Positions 17,604 to 27,135 are shown, counted from the first letter of the stretch. The stretch is DNA of 64,000 nt from Rhizobium leguminosarum bv. trifolii WSM2297 (GCF_000271845.1 NZ_JH719395.1:3916361-3980360), one strand, 5' to 3'. The notes: generated by a model from the sequence alone, not told the origin. A program made the numbers and translations.

Positions 17604-18722
17604 TCAGACGCGCATCGGCATCAGCACGTAAAGCGCGTCGTCGCCCGCCGTGTCGCGGATCAGCGTCGGCGAGCCGGCATCGGCAAGCAGGAAGATCGCT
17701 TCCTCGCCGGAAAGCTGCGCGGTGATGTCGAGCAGATATTTGGCATTGAAGCCGATTTCCATCGCATCCGTGTCGTAGCCGACGGCGACTTCTTCCGTGG
17801 CGCTGCCGGAATCCGGATTGTTGACCGTCAGCATCAGCTGACCGTCCGACAGCGCCAGCTTCACGGCGCGGCCGCGTTCGGAGGATATGGTGGAGACGCG
17901 GTCGACGGCCTGGGCGAAGCTCGTGCAGTCGACGCGCATTTCCTTGTCGTTGCCGGTCGGGATGACCCGCTGGTAATCCGGGAAGGTGCCGTCGATCAGT
18001 TTCGAGGTCATGACGATCGAGCCGATCGTCAGCCGGATCTTGGCGTCGGAGACCTCAACGGTCACCGTTACCTCCGGATTGTCGACCAGCTTCTGCAACT
18101 CGCCGACCGTCTTGCGCGGAATGATGATGCCGGGCATGCCTTCGGAGCCGGACGGCGCATCGACATCGGCGCGCGCCAGCCGGTGGCCGTCGGTGGCGAC
18201 CGCCCTGAGCTTCAGCTCGCCCTTGCTCTCGATCGTGTGGAAGAAGATGCCGTTCAGATAATACCGCGTCTCCTCGGTCGAGATCGCAAACTGCGTGCGG
18301 TCGATCAGCATTTTCAGATCGGTCGCCTTCAGCTTGAAGGAATGCGTGAAGGTGCCGGCGGTCAGATCGGGAAAATCGGATTCCGGCAGGCATTGCAGCG
18401 AGAATTTCGACCGGCCCGACTGCACGGTCATCGAGCCGCCATCGCTGCTGGTGGCCAGCAGCACTTCCGAGCCGTCGGGAAGCTTGCGCACGATATCGTA
18501 GAGAAGGTGGGCCGGAACGGTGGTGGCGCCTGCTTGTTCGACGCTTGCCGGCGTCGCCTCGGTGATTTCGAGGTCGAGGTCGGTCGCCTTCATATCGAGG
18601 TTCTGGCCGTCCGCCTTCAGCAATACGTTGGACAGGATCGGGATCGTGTTGCGACGTTCGACCACGCGGTGCACGTGGTTCAGCGATTTCAACAGGTTTG
18701 ACCGCTCAATAGTAATACGCAT
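17604..18722 (-). CDS. dnaN: DNA polymerase III beta subunit (sliding clamp) DnaN
   Basis: Ring-forming clamp that tethers DNA polymerase III and other proteins to DNA. The 372-aa length and three repeated clamp domains are standard. Recognisable blocks are the N-terminal RSNLLKSLNHVHRVVERRNT, the middle VIPTGNDKEMRVD and the C-terminal VLMPMRV end, close to the family ending MPMRL/V. It is not beside dnaA here, the usual alphaproteobacterial arrangement. It is divergent from rsmI over a 248-base gap that must hold both promoters. Confidence 0.97.
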   Translation of the reverse strand: MRITIERSNLLKSLNHVHRVVERRNTIPILSNVLLKADGQNLDMKATDLDLEITEATPASVEQAGATTVPAHLLYDIVRKLPDGSEVLLATSSDGGSMTVQSGRSKFSLQCLPESDFPDLTAGTFTHSFKLKATDLKMLIDRTQFAISTEETRYYLNGIFFHTIESKGELKLRAVATDGHRLARADVDAPSGSEGMPGIIIPRKTVGELQKLVDNPEVTVTVEVSDAKIRLTIGSIVMTSKLIDGTFPDYQRVIPTGNDKEMRVDCTSFAQAVDRVSTISSERGRAVKLALSDGQLMLTVNNPDSGSATEEVAVGYDTDAMEIGFNAKYLLDITAQLSGEEAIFLLADAGSPTLIRDTAGDDALYVLMPMRV

Positions 18723-18970
18723 GGAATGCTACCGCTTTCGACCGTGACTGTCCGGGCGCATCGAGCACCCGAAGAATGCTTTCCCGGCCTGAGACCGGGG
18801 GAGTGGACGGGCAAAATGGCAGACTTCAGCATCGGATTGCAAGAGGCATGCAGGGCTGAACGCCTGCATTTGCGGTTTTCCGGAGCAATTCTCACAGAAA
18901 TCCGAACCCTTGCCGAACCCTTGCCGCTCGCCCATAAAGGCGCGATGACGGCGGGACGAAAGCAAATGGC

Positions 18971-19888
18971 ATGAATGAGGAAACGACAGAGCAGGCCGCC
19001 AACCGGCGAAGCTTCCGCCTGCACAATATGGCGGTGCCGGCACGGCCGCTGGAACCGGCGCTTTATCTGGTTGCCACCCCGATCGGCAATCTTGGCGATA
19101 TCACGCTGCGCGCGCTGGAAACGCTGGCCGGCGCCGATGTGCTCGCCTGCGAGGATACGCGCGTCACCCGTGTGCTGCTCGACCGCTACGGCATCCAGAA
19201 TCGCCCCTTCGCCTATCACGAATACAATGCCGACGAGGCCGGGCCGCGATTGCTGCAGGCGCTGGAGGCCGGCCGCTCGGTGGCGCTGGTCTCCGATGCC
19301 GGCACGCCGCTGGTTTCCGATCCCGGTTATCGGCTGGCGTTGCAGGCAATCGCCGCGGGTTACCGCGTCATTCCCATTCCCGGCGCCTCGGCGCCGCTCG
19401 CAGCCCTTGTCGGTTCCGGCCTGCCGAATGATGCCTTTCTTTTCGCCGGTTTCCTGCCGGTCAAGGACAAGGCCCGCCGCGATCGTCTCGGTGAACTTGC
19501 CGCAGCGCCGGCGACGCTGATCTTCTTTGAATCGCCGCATCGCATCGGCGCCACGCTTGTTGCGGCCGCCGATGTGCTGGGCAGCGCGCGGGCGGCCTCC
19601 GTCTGCCGCGAACTGACCAAGACTTACGAGGAATTCCGCCGCGGCACGCTGGGTGAGCTTGCCGCGCATTACGAGCAAGTGGACAACGTCAAGGGTGAGA
19701 TCGTTCTTGTCGTCGGCCCGCCGGAACCTGTGGAAACTGATGAGGCCGATGTCGAGGCCGTGCTTGCCGATCTCTCAAAGACCATGCCGACGGCCAAGGC
19801 CGCGACCGAGGCGGCCCGCCTCACCGGCCTGCCGCGCAAGGTGCTCTACCAGCGCCTGCTGGAGCTGAAGGGCGCCGATGGGCGATAG
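18971..19888 (+). CDS. rsmI: 16S rRNA (cytidine-1402-2'-O)-methyltransferase RsmI
   Basis: Tetrapyrrole-methylase-fold enzyme that 2'-O-methylates C1402 in the ribosomal P site. ALYLVATPIGNLGDIT, LACEDTRVT, ALVSDAGTPLVSDPGYRL and PGASAPLAALVGSGLP are the family signatures in order. Length 305 aa is typical. The N-terminal 25 residues before the first strand are variable; ATG 18971 is kept but 19028 (MAVPARPLEP) is an alternative. It overlaps yraN by 11 bases. Confidence 0.93.
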   Translation: MNEETTEQAANRRSFRLHNMAVPARPLEPALYLVATPIGNLGDITLRALETLAGADVLACEDTRVTRVLLDRYGIQNRPFAYHEYNADEAGPRLLQALEAGRSVALVSDAGTPLVSDPGYRLALQAIAAGYRVIPIPGASAPLAALVGSGLPNDAFLFAGFLPVKDKARRDRLGELAAAPATLIFFESPHRIGATLVAAADVLGSARAASVCRELTKTYEEFRRGTLGELAAHYEQVDNVKGEIVLVVGPPEPVETDEADVEAVLADLSKTMPTAKAATEAARLTGLPRKVLYQRLLELKGADGR

Positions 19889-20246
19889 GGATCTCACTGC
19901 TATAAAAAGAAAGGCGCTGCGCCGCGGCCTGATGTCGGAATATGTCGCCGCCATCTTCCTGATGTTGAAGGGTTACCGCATCCTGGCGCTGCGCCACCGC
20001 ACCCGGCTCGGCGAGATCGACATCATTGCCCGCAAAGGCGATCTCGCCGTCTTCGTCGAGGTCAAGGCCCGCCATGGCGAGGCCGCGGCTGTTGACGCCG
20101 TCTCCGCCGCGGCGCAGAAGCGCATTCGGGCGGCAAGCGATCTCTGGCTGGCCCGCCAAGCGGATCAAGCCCGGCTTTCCCAGCGTTACGATATCGTGGC
20201 GGTCATGCCGGCCCGGCTGCCGCGCCACTTTCCGGACGCTTTCTGA
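19878..20246 (+). CDS. YraN family protein (UPF0102), predicted nuclease fold
   Basis: A 122-aa protein with the restriction-endonuclease-like core of UPF0102: RHRTRLGEIDIIARKGD, then LAVFVEVKARHGE (the E-x-K metal-binding pattern), and RYDIVAVMP. Substrate not known; the fold suggests structure-specific DNA or RNA cleavage. It overlaps rsmI, a pairing conserved in many proteobacteria. In related rhizobia gshB often comes next; here a cupin gene and a sugar transporter lie between. Confidence 0.9.
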   Translation: MGDRDLTAIKRKALRRGLMSEYVAAIFLMLKGYRILALRHRTRLGEIDIIARKGDLAVFVEVKARHGEAAAVDAVSAAAQKRIRAASDLWLARQADQARLSQRYDIVAVMPARLPRHFPDAF

Positions 20247-20320
20247 TCTCTTTTCAGTCGTCGCCTTCCCGATCGTTAAAATTTTAGTCCCGGCGTGAAC
20301 CAGGTTCTTACGACTGTCTG

Positions 20321-20352
20321 CTACCCCCTCGGTAGGGATAAAGATTGGGGGT
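20321..20352. promoter_or_regulatory. Nested inverted repeats before cupin gene
   Basis: CTACC (20321-20325) pairs with GGTAG (20331-20335) and ACCCCC (20323-20328) with GGGGGT (20347-20352), so two alternative hairpins are possible. The second covers the G-rich ribosome-binding region of the cupin gene starting at 20359. A role in translation control is only a possibility. Confidence 0.3.
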
Positions 20353-20358
20353 TGTTTC

Positions 20359-20862
20359 ATGGCCTGGAAGCTGATGCTTGCAAGTGCGGTCGCCATGGCC
20401 GCGCGCTCGGTGCCTTATGCCGTGGTGAAGCCGGCGGGCAAATCCTTCGTCGCGCATGCGAGCGATCTCTTGCCGCTGAAATCGACGCCGATCAATCCGG
20501 ACTGGATCGTCAGCGGCAATCCTGAAGCCCGTACCGCCGAACATTCGCGCGGTCATGACGAGGCCTCGCTGACGGCGATCTGGGATTGCACGGCCGGTGA
20601 ATTCCGCTGGTATTTCGGCTGGGACGAGACGGTGATGATCCTCGAAGGCGAGGTCCATATCACCGCCGAGGACGGCACCGAACGCACGCTCTGCGCCGGC
20701 GACGTCGCCTTTTTCGCCGGCGGAACCTGGGCGAGCTGGCGGGTCGACACCTATGTCCGCAAGGTCGCCTTCCTGCGCAAGCCTTTCCCCAAGCCCTTGG
20801 CGATTGCCTATCGCCTCCGCAATATGCTGCGCAACAGCGGCAATCAGGGCATCGCTGCCTGA
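20359..20862 (+). CDS. Cupin domain protein (DUF861-like)
   Basis: A 167-aa protein with a single cupin barrel: WDCTAGEFRWYFGWDETVMILEG... then a second motif CAGDVAFFAGGTWASWRVD. The (S)-ureidoglycolate-lyase/DUF861 group has the same W-rich pattern. The metal-binding His residues of classical cupins are mostly absent, as in other DUF861 members. The first 30 residues are extra. Function unknown. Confidence 0.8.
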   Translation: MAWKLMLASAVAMAARSVPYAVVKPAGKSFVAHASDLLPLKSTPINPDWIVSGNPEARTAEHSRGHDEASLTAIWDCTAGEFRWYFGWDETVMILEGEVHITAEDGTERTLCAGDVAFFAGGTWASWRVDTYVRKVAFLRKPFPKPLAIAYRLRNMLRNSGNQGIAA

Positions 20863-20881
20863 CAGCGCTGCCGCTTAGGCG

Positions 20882-21892
20882 TCAATCCGGCTGGGGCGGA
20901 GCGGTCGTTTCCCCCTCTAAAACCTCGCAGGCAAACAGGATCGGATTGTCGAGCTCGGGCGCGGTCTGCTTGTTCAACAGAACGGCGACCGCGGCGGCGG
21001 CGACGTCTTGGATCGGCTGCTTCACCGTCGTCAGGCGCGGCGTCGTCATGCTGGCGAGCGGAATACCGTCGAAGCCGACGATGGAAAGGGCGGCAGGGAT
21101 CGGAATTCCCAGATCATGCGCCGCCCGCATGCAGCCGATCGCCTGCTGGTCCGAGCTGGCAAAGATCGCCGTCGGCCGCTCGTTGCGCGCCCGGGCCAGA
21201 AGATAATTCCCAGCCGAACGGCCGCTTTCATAGTCGAAAGCCGCCTCGGCAATCAGCGGCGTTCCGGCCATTTTCGTGCCGCCGTCCGCCTGCTCCATGG
21301 CGTCGAGATAACCTCTGAGGCGGTCATTGGCGGGCACGGAGTGTCCGGGCCCGGAAATGAAGCCGATGCGGCGATGGCCGAGCTTGAGAAGATGCTCGAC
21401 ACCCAGACGAACGCCAGAGCGGTGATCGGCGGCAATGCCGGAATATCCCGGCATCAGGCGGTCGACAACGACGATCGGCAATCCTTTCGGCAGCTTGAGC
21501 GTATGGAAATCATTGCTGGGAACCAGAATGATGCCGTCGACCTTCCGGCTCGTCAGCTGCTTGATCCGATCGGCTTCCTTGGCCGCATGATCAAGCGAGG
21601 TCATGACGATGATATTATAGCCGTGATTGGCTGCTGCCTGCTCCGCCGATTGCACAAGTTCGGAGAAGAATGGATTGGTCAGATCCGGAATGACGATGCC
21701 GATCAGGCGGCTGACCTTGCTGCGCATGCTTCTTGCCGAGGGGTCGGGCAGATAACCCAAGTCCTTGATGATCTCTCCGACCCGCGCCCGCACGTCCTTG
21801 GTCACCGAGGGATGATCGTTCAAAACCCTGGAAACGGTGCCGGTGGAAACACCCGCAAGCTTGGCAACGTCTCTGATCCCGACCTTTGACAT
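20882..21892 (-). CDS. LacI family transcriptional regulator
   Basis: A 336-aa repressor. The first 50 residues form the LacI-type helix-turn-helix (IRDVAKLAGVSTGTVSRVLN) and hinge with the PSARSMRS segment; the rest is a periplasmic-binding-protein-like sensor domain (LIGIVIPDLTNPFFSELV, IVMTSLD, RIGFISGP, ALSIVGFDGI). It is divergent from the sugar ABC operon at 22225, and two LacI-type palindromes lie in the 332-base gap, so it probably represses that operon and itself until a sugar binds. Confidence 0.93.
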   Translation of the reverse strand: MSKVGIRDVAKLAGVSTGTVSRVLNDHPSVTKDVRARVGEIIKDLGYLPDPSARSMRSKVSRLIGIVIPDLTNPFFSELVQSAEQAAANHGYNIIVMTSLDHAAKEADRIKQLTSRKVDGIILVPSNDFHTLKLPKGLPIVVVDRLMPGYSGIAADHRSGVRLGVEHLLKLGHRRIGFISGPGHSVPANDRLRGYLDAMEQADGGTKMAGTPLIAEAAFDYESGRSAGNYLLARARNERPTAIFASSDQQAIGCMRAAHDLGIPIPAALSIVGFDGIPLASMTTPRLTTVKQPIQDVAAAAVAVLLNKQTAPELDNPILFACEVLEGETTAPPQPD

Positions 21893-22043
21893 GACAGAAA
21901 TAGTTGCCCTTCATCTCGCCTGCGCATGACGCCCGCGGGCGCCCGATCCAGGTTTCCAGCTAATGGTCTTCGGCTCCCCAGTCAAAGGGTGGCGTCTCGA
22001 TTTCGACGGCCGAAGCTGCAGAGCGAAGCTTGTAGAGTATGCA

Positions 22044-22057
22044 TGGAAACGGTTCAT
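22044..22057. promoter_or_regulatory. LacI-family operator, copy 1
   Basis: TGGAAACGGTTCAT is a near-palindrome centred on the CG step, the form typical for LacI/PurR-type proteins. An identical 14-mer occurs at 22159-22172. It is 152 bases upstream of the LacI gene start and 168 upstream of the binding-protein gene. Confidence 0.65.
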
Positions 22058-22122
22058 CACGCATATGTCAATATCAATCGAACTTGGCGGTAAAGACAGC
22101 TCTCAGCCTTGCTTTCGGCCGC

Positions 22123-22172
22123 TTGACAATTCTTCAGAGCGTGTTACCCATTTGTCGTTGGAAACGGTTCAT
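22123..22172 (+). promoter_or_regulatory. Promoter region and operator copy 2 of the sugar ABC operon
   Basis: TTGACA (22123-22128) is a good -35 element; no strong -10 is visible, the best being TTACCC at 22144-22149. The second TGGAAACGGTTCAT (22159-22172) begins 30 bases after the -35 hexamer, about where transcription would start, so bound repressor would block initiation. The two operators are 115 bases apart, close to 11 helical turns, compatible with looping. Confidence 0.55.
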
Positions 22173-22224
22173 TGCCGCGGGCAACTCAGATGGAGCTGAG
22201 CCCAGAGCCGTACGGGAGGAAAAA

Positions 22225-23208
22225 ATGTCCAATTCTACGCGTAAATCCGTCATGATCAGTGCGCCGCGCCGTGCAGCGTTGAAGCTCGGCCTTGCCGGCA
22301 CCTTGGTGCTTGCGCTGTCCTGCAGCGTGTCATCAGCCTTTGCGGCTGAGAAGCCGAAGGTCGGTCTGATCATGAAGTCCTTGTCGAATGAGTTCTTCAA
22401 GCAGATGAAGGCCGGCGCCGACAAATATGCGGCTGAAAACAAGGACAAGTTCGAATTCAAGGCTGTCGGCATGAAGGACGAGCGTGATTTCGCCTCGCAG
22501 GTCGACGCCGTCGAAAACTTCGTCACCCAGAAATACGATATCATCGTTGTAGCACCTGCCGATTCAAAGGCGATGGCGACCCCGTTGGCAAAGGCCGTCA
22601 AGGCGGGCGTCAAGGTGATCAACATCGACGTGCCGCTTGATGCCGATGCCAAGAAGAAGGCCGGTATCGATCTGGCTTTCTTCGGGCCTGACAACAAGGA
22701 AGGGGCAAAGCTTGCGGGCGATGCGCTTGCCAAGGATCTGGGACCCGGCGCCAAGGTCGTCATCCTCGAGGGCAACCCTGAGGCCGACAATGCCAAGGAG
22801 CGCAAGGAAGGCTTCATGGACTCGGTCAAGACTGGCAAGCTCGAGCTTCTCGACAGCAAGACCGCCCATTGGGAGACGGAAGAAGCCAACACCGTCATGA
22901 CCAACTTCCTGACGAAGTATAAGGATGTTCAAGGTGTCATGGCCGCCAACGACTCCATGGCCCTCGGCGTCGTCAAGGCACTCGATGCGGCCGGCCAGGC
23001 CGGCAAGATCAAGGTTGTCGGCTTCGACAATATTCCGCCGGTTCAGCCGCTGATCAAGGACGGCAAGATGCTTGCCACTGTCGAGCAGTATGGCGCGCAG
23101 ATGGCGGTCATGGGTATCGACTATGGCATGCGGGAACTTGCCGGCGAAAAATTCACCGGCTGGGTCAAGACCGATGTCAAGCTCGTCACGGCAGCCGATC
23201 TGAAATAA
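22225..23208 (+). CDS. Sugar ABC transporter substrate-binding protein
   Basis: Periplasmic binding protein of the ribose/galactose (CUT2, RbsB-like) group, 327 aa. A signal peptide (LGLAGTLVLALSCSVSSAFAAE) precedes the first domain with VGLIMKSLSNEFFKQMKAG, VVAPADSKAMA and GVKVINIDVPLD; VMAANDSMALGVVKAL and VVGFDNIPP form the second domain. GGGAGGAAA lies right before the ATG at 22225, so the upstream in-frame ATG at 22039 is not used. First gene of the operon with the ATPase and permease. The sugar is not evident. Confidence 0.93.
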   Translation: MSNSTRKSVMISAPRRAALKLGLAGTLVLALSCSVSSAFAAEKPKVGLIMKSLSNEFFKQMKAGADKYAAENKDKFEFKAVGMKDERDFASQVDAVENFVTQKYDIIVVAPADSKAMATPLAKAVKAGVKVINIDVPLDADAKKKAGIDLAFFGPDNKEGAKLAGDALAKDLGPGAKVVILEGNPEADNAKERKEGFMDSVKTGKLELLDSKTAHWETEEANTVMTNFLTKYKDVQGVMAANDSMALGVVKALDAAGQAGKIKVVGFDNIPPVQPLIKDGKMLATVEQYGAQMAVMGIDYGMRELAGEKFTGWVKTDVKLVTAADLK

Positions 23209-23370
23209 TCGGGATTGCCGGCCGCAAGGCAAACATGGCGCCGGCTATCGACCGGCGCCAACCGCTCCAGCATCGATCGTTCCGGGTGAGGCTTGCTTCG
23301 AGCCACGGGGATGCGTCGCGCTCTTTTCAGGCGCGTAGAGGGCGATGTAACATTTCGAATTGAAAAGACC

Positions 23371-24906
23371 ATGCATGAGGTCGACGTGTCAGAGACAGCA
23401 GAAGACGACATCCTGAGGCTGGAGGGGATCGGCAAGCGCTTCCCCGGCGTCGTGGCGCTCAAGGATGTCTCCATGCGGATCGGCCGCGGCAAGGGGCACG
23501 TTCTCCTGGGTGAAAACGGTGCCGGAAAGTCGACCCTGATCAATCTGCTCGGCGGCGTCTTCAGGCCCGATGACGGCCACATCCTGTTTGACGGCAAGCC
23601 TTATCATCCGGCCTCGCCGCTGGAGGCCTTCAGGGCCGGCATCCGGGTCATTCACCAGGAGCTGCACCCTCTTTCCAACCTGACGGTGGCCGAAAATCTG
23701 CTCTTCGAACATCTGCCGCGCCGATATGGTCTGGTGAACTACAAGGCGATGAACGCCAGAGCGGCGGAACTGCTGGAAGAGGTCGGCCTCGACGTGGCGC
23801 CGACGACACTGGCAAGCCGCCTCAGCGTTGCGCAGCTGCAGCTGGTCGAGATCGCCAAGGCGCTTTGTTACGAAAGCAAGCTTCTTGTCCTCGACGAACC
23901 GACGGCAACCCTGACCTCCAAGGAGGTCGATCGCCTCTTCGAAATTCTGAAGCGCCTGAAGCAGCGCGGCGTCACCACGCTCTATATTTCTCACCGGTTG
24001 GAGGAGATCTTCGAAGTCGGTGACGATGTGACTGTGCTGCGCGACGGCCAACACGTGACCACCCGGCCGCTCTCCGGACTTGTTATCCCTGAGATCGTCG
24101 AGCTGATGGTCGGGCGCAAGCTTGCCGATCACGGCATCTTCAAAGGCGACAGCACGCTATCCGGCGAGGCGCTCGGCGTTTCCGGCCTGAAGGTGACGCG
24201 CCATAGCCCGGAACTGTCCTTTTCCGTGGCCAAGGGCGAAATCGTCGGCATTGCCGGCCTCGTTGGCAGCGGCCGCACCGAGGCGGTTCGCGCCCTGTTC
24301 GGCGCCGACCTCAAGGCATCAGGCGAGATCCGCCTGAACGGTCAGCCGGTCGAGATCAATTCGCCCAAGGATGCGGTCGCGGCCGGGCTGTGCCTGGCAA
24401 CCGAAGACCGCAAGATGCAGGGCCTGATGCTCGACATGAGCTGCGCTGAAAATGCCACCATCACGGCGCTCGACAAGATCTCCCGCAACGGCCTGATCAT
24501 GGGCAAGGCGGAGAATGATCACGCCCAGCGCCTCGTGCGTGAGCTCAGGATCAAGACCCCGTCCATCCACCAGGCCGTCAGGACGTTTTCCGGCGGCAAT
24601 CAGCAGAAGGTCGTCATTGCCAAATGGCTGTTCCGCGGCCCCAAGGTGCTGATTTTCGATGAGCCGACCCGCGGTATCGACGTCGGCGCCAAGGCCGAAA
24701 TCTATGAGCTTCTGTGGAAATTTGCGGCCGAAGGCAAAGGTGTGCTGGTCGTCTCTTCGGATCTGCCGGAACTGATGGGGATCTGCCATCGCATCGTCGT
24801 CTTCTCCGACGGCAAGATAGCAGGTGAAATAGCCCGGGAACAATTTGACGAAAGCAGGATCCTTTCGCTCGCCTACAAGGAGTACAGCCGTGTCCGCCAA
24901 CATTGA
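23371..24906 (+). CDS. Sugar ABC transporter ATP-binding protein (CUT2 type)
   Basis: Fused double ATPase of the RbsA/MglA kind, about 511 aa. The first half has Walker A GENGAGKSTL, a signature-like SVAQLQLVEIAKAL and Walker B LLVLDEPTATLT; the second half has a degenerate Walker A GLVGSGRTE, an intact TFSGGNQQKVVIAKWL signature and IFDEPTRGIDVG. The asymmetry is normal for this class. The ATG at 23371 is used, but the GTG at 23386 has a better ribosome site (GAGG). The frame is open back to 23293 without need. Its end overlaps the permease gene. Confidence 0.92.
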   Translation: MHEVDVSETAEDDILRLEGIGKRFPGVVALKDVSMRIGRGKGHVLLGENGAGKSTLINLLGGVFRPDDGHILFDGKPYHPASPLEAFRAGIRVIHQELHPLSNLTVAENLLFEHLPRRYGLVNYKAMNARAAELLEEVGLDVAPTTLASRLSVAQLQLVEIAKALCYESKLLVLDEPTATLTSKEVDRLFEILKRLKQRGVTTLYISHRLEEIFEVGDDVTVLRDGQHVTTRPLSGLVIPEIVELMVGRKLADHGIFKGDSTLSGEALGVSGLKVTRHSPELSFSVAKGEIVGIAGLVGSGRTEAVRALFGADLKASGEIRLNGQPVEINSPKDAVAAGLCLATEDRKMQGLMLDMSCAENATITALDKISRNGLIMGKAENDHAQRLVRELRIKTPSIHQAVRTFSGGNQQKVVIAKWLFRGPKVLIFDEPTRGIDVGAKAEIYELLWKFAAEGKGVLVVSSDLPELMGICHRIVVFSDGKIAGEIAREQFDESRILSLAYKEYSRVRQH

Positions 24907-25912
24907 AAAACAGACCGAGGCGAAAGAGGTAAGCGTCTGGGACAAGCTGATCCGGCTCTCGATGAAGGAGGCGGGCGTTGCCATTGCCCTCATCCTGATC
25001 CTGGCGTTTTTCTCGGCGACGGCGCCCTATTTCGCCACGCCGGAGAACTTCCTGAAGATCTTCGTGCAGATCGCCATCAACACCGTGCTTGCCGCAGGCA
25101 TGACCTTCGTCATCCTCATTGGCGGCATCGATCTCTCGGTGGGATCGCTGCTTGCCCTTTGCACGGTGATCGGCGCGACGATCATGATCGATCCGCAATT
25201 TACCCCGTGGCAGGCGATTGTTCTGGCCTGCCTGGCCTCGATGGGCACGGGTGCAGCCCTTGGCGCCGTCAACGGTTGGATCTGCGAGAAGTGGAAGCTT
25301 CCGTCCTTTATCGTCACCCTCGGCATGCTGAACGTCGCCAGCGGCCTCGCCCGCGTCGTCAGTGACAATTCGACGATCACCGGCCTGCCGCAGCCTTTCG
25401 TCGATTTCGGCAACCTGATCTTCTGGGGCGTCTTTCCCTCGATCTTTCTGATCGCGATCGTCGTCGTCCTGATCGGCTGGTTCGTGCTGCGCTATACCGT
25501 TTTCGGCCGCTTCGTCTTCGCGATCGGCACCAATGAAGAGGCGGTCCGGCTCTCCGGACATCAGCCGAAGCGATACAAGATCGCCGTCTTCACCATCTCC
25601 GGGCTGACGGCCGGCATTGCCGCCATGGTCTATCTGCTCCGCCTCAATGTCGGCAGCCCGGTGGCCGGCATCGGCTATGAGCTGAATGCCATCGCCGCCG
25701 TCATCATCGGCGGCACCAGCCTCTCGGGTGGCAAGGGCTCGATCATCGGCACGCTGGTAGGTGCCTGCATTCTGCAGGTGTTGTCGACCGGATTGCAGCT
25801 CCTCGGCGCCGACGACAATATCAAGCCGATCGTCATCGGCGCCGTCATCGTGCTCGCCGTCATTCTCGACAGCTATCGCGGCCGGTTGATGCGCATCCTC
25901 GAAACGCGTTGA
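24890..25912 (+). CDS. Sugar ABC transporter permease (RbsC type)
   Basis: Inner-membrane permease of 340 aa with eight to ten hydrophobic segments; FVILIGGIDLSVGSLLAL and GRFVFAIGTNEEAVRLSGH are typical of RbsC/XylH permeases, as is the SLSGGKGSIIGTLVGACIL loop. The GTG at 24890 is chosen because AAGGAG lies 7 bases before it, although the open frame extends to an ATG at 24845 inside the ATPase gene. The overlap with the ATPase is 17 bases. Confidence 0.92.
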   Translation: MSANIEKQTEAKEVSVWDKLIRLSMKEAGVAIALILILAFFSATAPYFATPENFLKIFVQIAINTVLAAGMTFVILIGGIDLSVGSLLALCTVIGATIMIDPQFTPWQAIVLACLASMGTGAALGAVNGWICEKWKLPSFIVTLGMLNVASGLARVVSDNSTITGLPQPFVDFGNLIFWGVFPSIFLIAIVVVLIGWFVLRYTVFGRFVFAIGTNEEAVRLSGHQPKRYKIAVFTISGLTAGIAAMVYLLRLNVGSPVAGIGYELNAIAAVIIGGTSLSGGKGSIIGTLVGACILQVLSTGLQLLGADDNIKPIVIGAVIVLAVILDSYRGRLMRILETR

Positions 25913-25933
25913 TCATCGGATGCGAGCTTAAAC

Positions 25934-25964
25934 AACGGCCGATCGGAAGCCCCGATTGGCCGTT
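25934..25964 (+). terminator. Terminator-like hairpin after sugar ABC operon
   Basis: AACGGCCGATCGG pairs with CCGATTGGCCGTT over 13 positions with one G-T pair and a 5-base loop. It is followed by GCGTTTGA, a weak T-run. It stands 22 bases after the permease stop. Confidence 0.6.
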
Positions 25965-26017
25965 GCGTTTGATATCTCTCCGACCTACATCTGTCCGGCA
26001 TTCAGCGAGGGACGGAA

Positions 26018-26965
26018 ATGGCCAAGATCACCAATGTAGCGGTCCAGATGGACCATGTCGCCGGTATCAGCATTGCGGGTGATTCCACCTTCGCCATGAG
26101 CCTGGAAGCACAGGCGCGCGGCTACCGGCTGTTCCATTACACGCCCGAGCGCCTGAGCTTCCGTGACGGCAAGCTCTTTGCCAGCGTCGAGCCGATGCTG
26201 CTGCGCGACCTCAAGGGCGATCACTTTGAGCTTGGCGCGCCGGAGCGCGTCGATCTGTCGACCATGGATGTCGTGCTGCTGCGCCAGGATCCGCCCTTCG
26301 ACATGGCCTATATCACCTCGACGCATCTGCTCGAGCGCATCCATCCGAAAACGCTCGTCGTCAACGATCCGGCCTGGGTGCGCAATTCGCCGGAAAAAAT
26401 CTTCGTCACCGAATTTTCCGACCTGATGCCGAAAACGCTGATCACCAAGGATGCTGCCGAAATCCGCCGGTTCCGCGACGAGATGGGCGACATCATCCTG
26501 AAGCCGCTCTATGGTAATGGCGGCGCCGGCGTCTTCCATTCGACCCGCGACGACCGCAACCTATCCTCGCTGCTCGAAATGTTCGGCCAGCTTTTCCGCG
26601 AGCCCTTCATCGCCCAGCAATATCTGCCTGACGTGCGCAAGGGCGACAAACGCATCATCCTGGTCGACGGCGAATTCGCCGGCGCCATCAACCGCGTTCC
26701 GGCCGAACACGACAGCCGCTCCAACATGCATGTCGGAGGCCGCGCCGAGGCGACCGAACTGACGCCGCGCGAACAGGAAATCTGCGCCCGCATCGGCCCG
26801 GCACTGAGGGAACGCGGCTTCCTGCTGGTCGGCATCGATGTGATCGGCGATTATATGACCGAGATCAACGTCACCTCACCCACAGGCATCCGCGAGGTCA
26901 AAAAGTTCGGCGGCGCCGATATTGCCAGCCTGCTTTGGGATGCGATCGAGCGCAAGCGCGGCTGA
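26018..26965 (+). CDS. gshB: Glutathione synthase GshB
   Basis: ATP-grasp ligase that joins gamma-glutamylcysteine and glycine, second step of glutathione synthesis. The 315-aa protein has the N-terminal [20 protein letters not shown] block, [12 protein letters not shown] with the substrate-binding Arg/Gln/Asp, the ATP-grasp loop [13 protein letters not shown] and [19 protein letters not shown] with the Mg-binding Glu/Asn. The start is preceded by GAGGGACGGAA. Independent gene after the sugar transporter. Confidence 0.97.
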   Translation: MAKITNVAVQMDHVAGISIAGDSTFAMSLEAQARGYRLFHYTPERLSFRDGKLFASVEPMLLRDLKGDHFELGAPERVDLSTMDVVLLRQDPPFDMAYITSTHLLERIHPKTLVVNDPAWVRNSPEKIFVTEFSDLMPKTLITKDAAEIRRFRDEMGDIILKPLYGNGGAGVFHSTRDDRNLSSLLEMFGQLFREPFIAQQYLPDVRKGDKRIILVDGEFAGAINRVPAEHDSRSNMHVGGRAEATELTPREQEICARIGPALRERGFLLVGIDVIGDYMTEINVTSPTGIREVKKFGGADIASLLWDAIERKRG

Positions 26966-27135
26966 GCCTGCCGCCACGCCCGCTCGTTTCCCAAGTGAAC
27001 AACCTCGGTCACATCGAGCATCCAACTACGTTCCTTGATTGTTCTTGTTTTATTCCCGCTTCCATGCCAGATTGCAACCGCTGGCCCTGAAGGGTTGTGG
27101 GCGGTATAAGAGTTTGCGGGCAAGGGGACGGATTC

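Noticed and set aside
16692..18701. 669-codon + strand open frame opposite DUF72 and dnaN
   Set aside because: It spans two clear genes on the opposite strand and has shadow-type composition; dnaN is certain.
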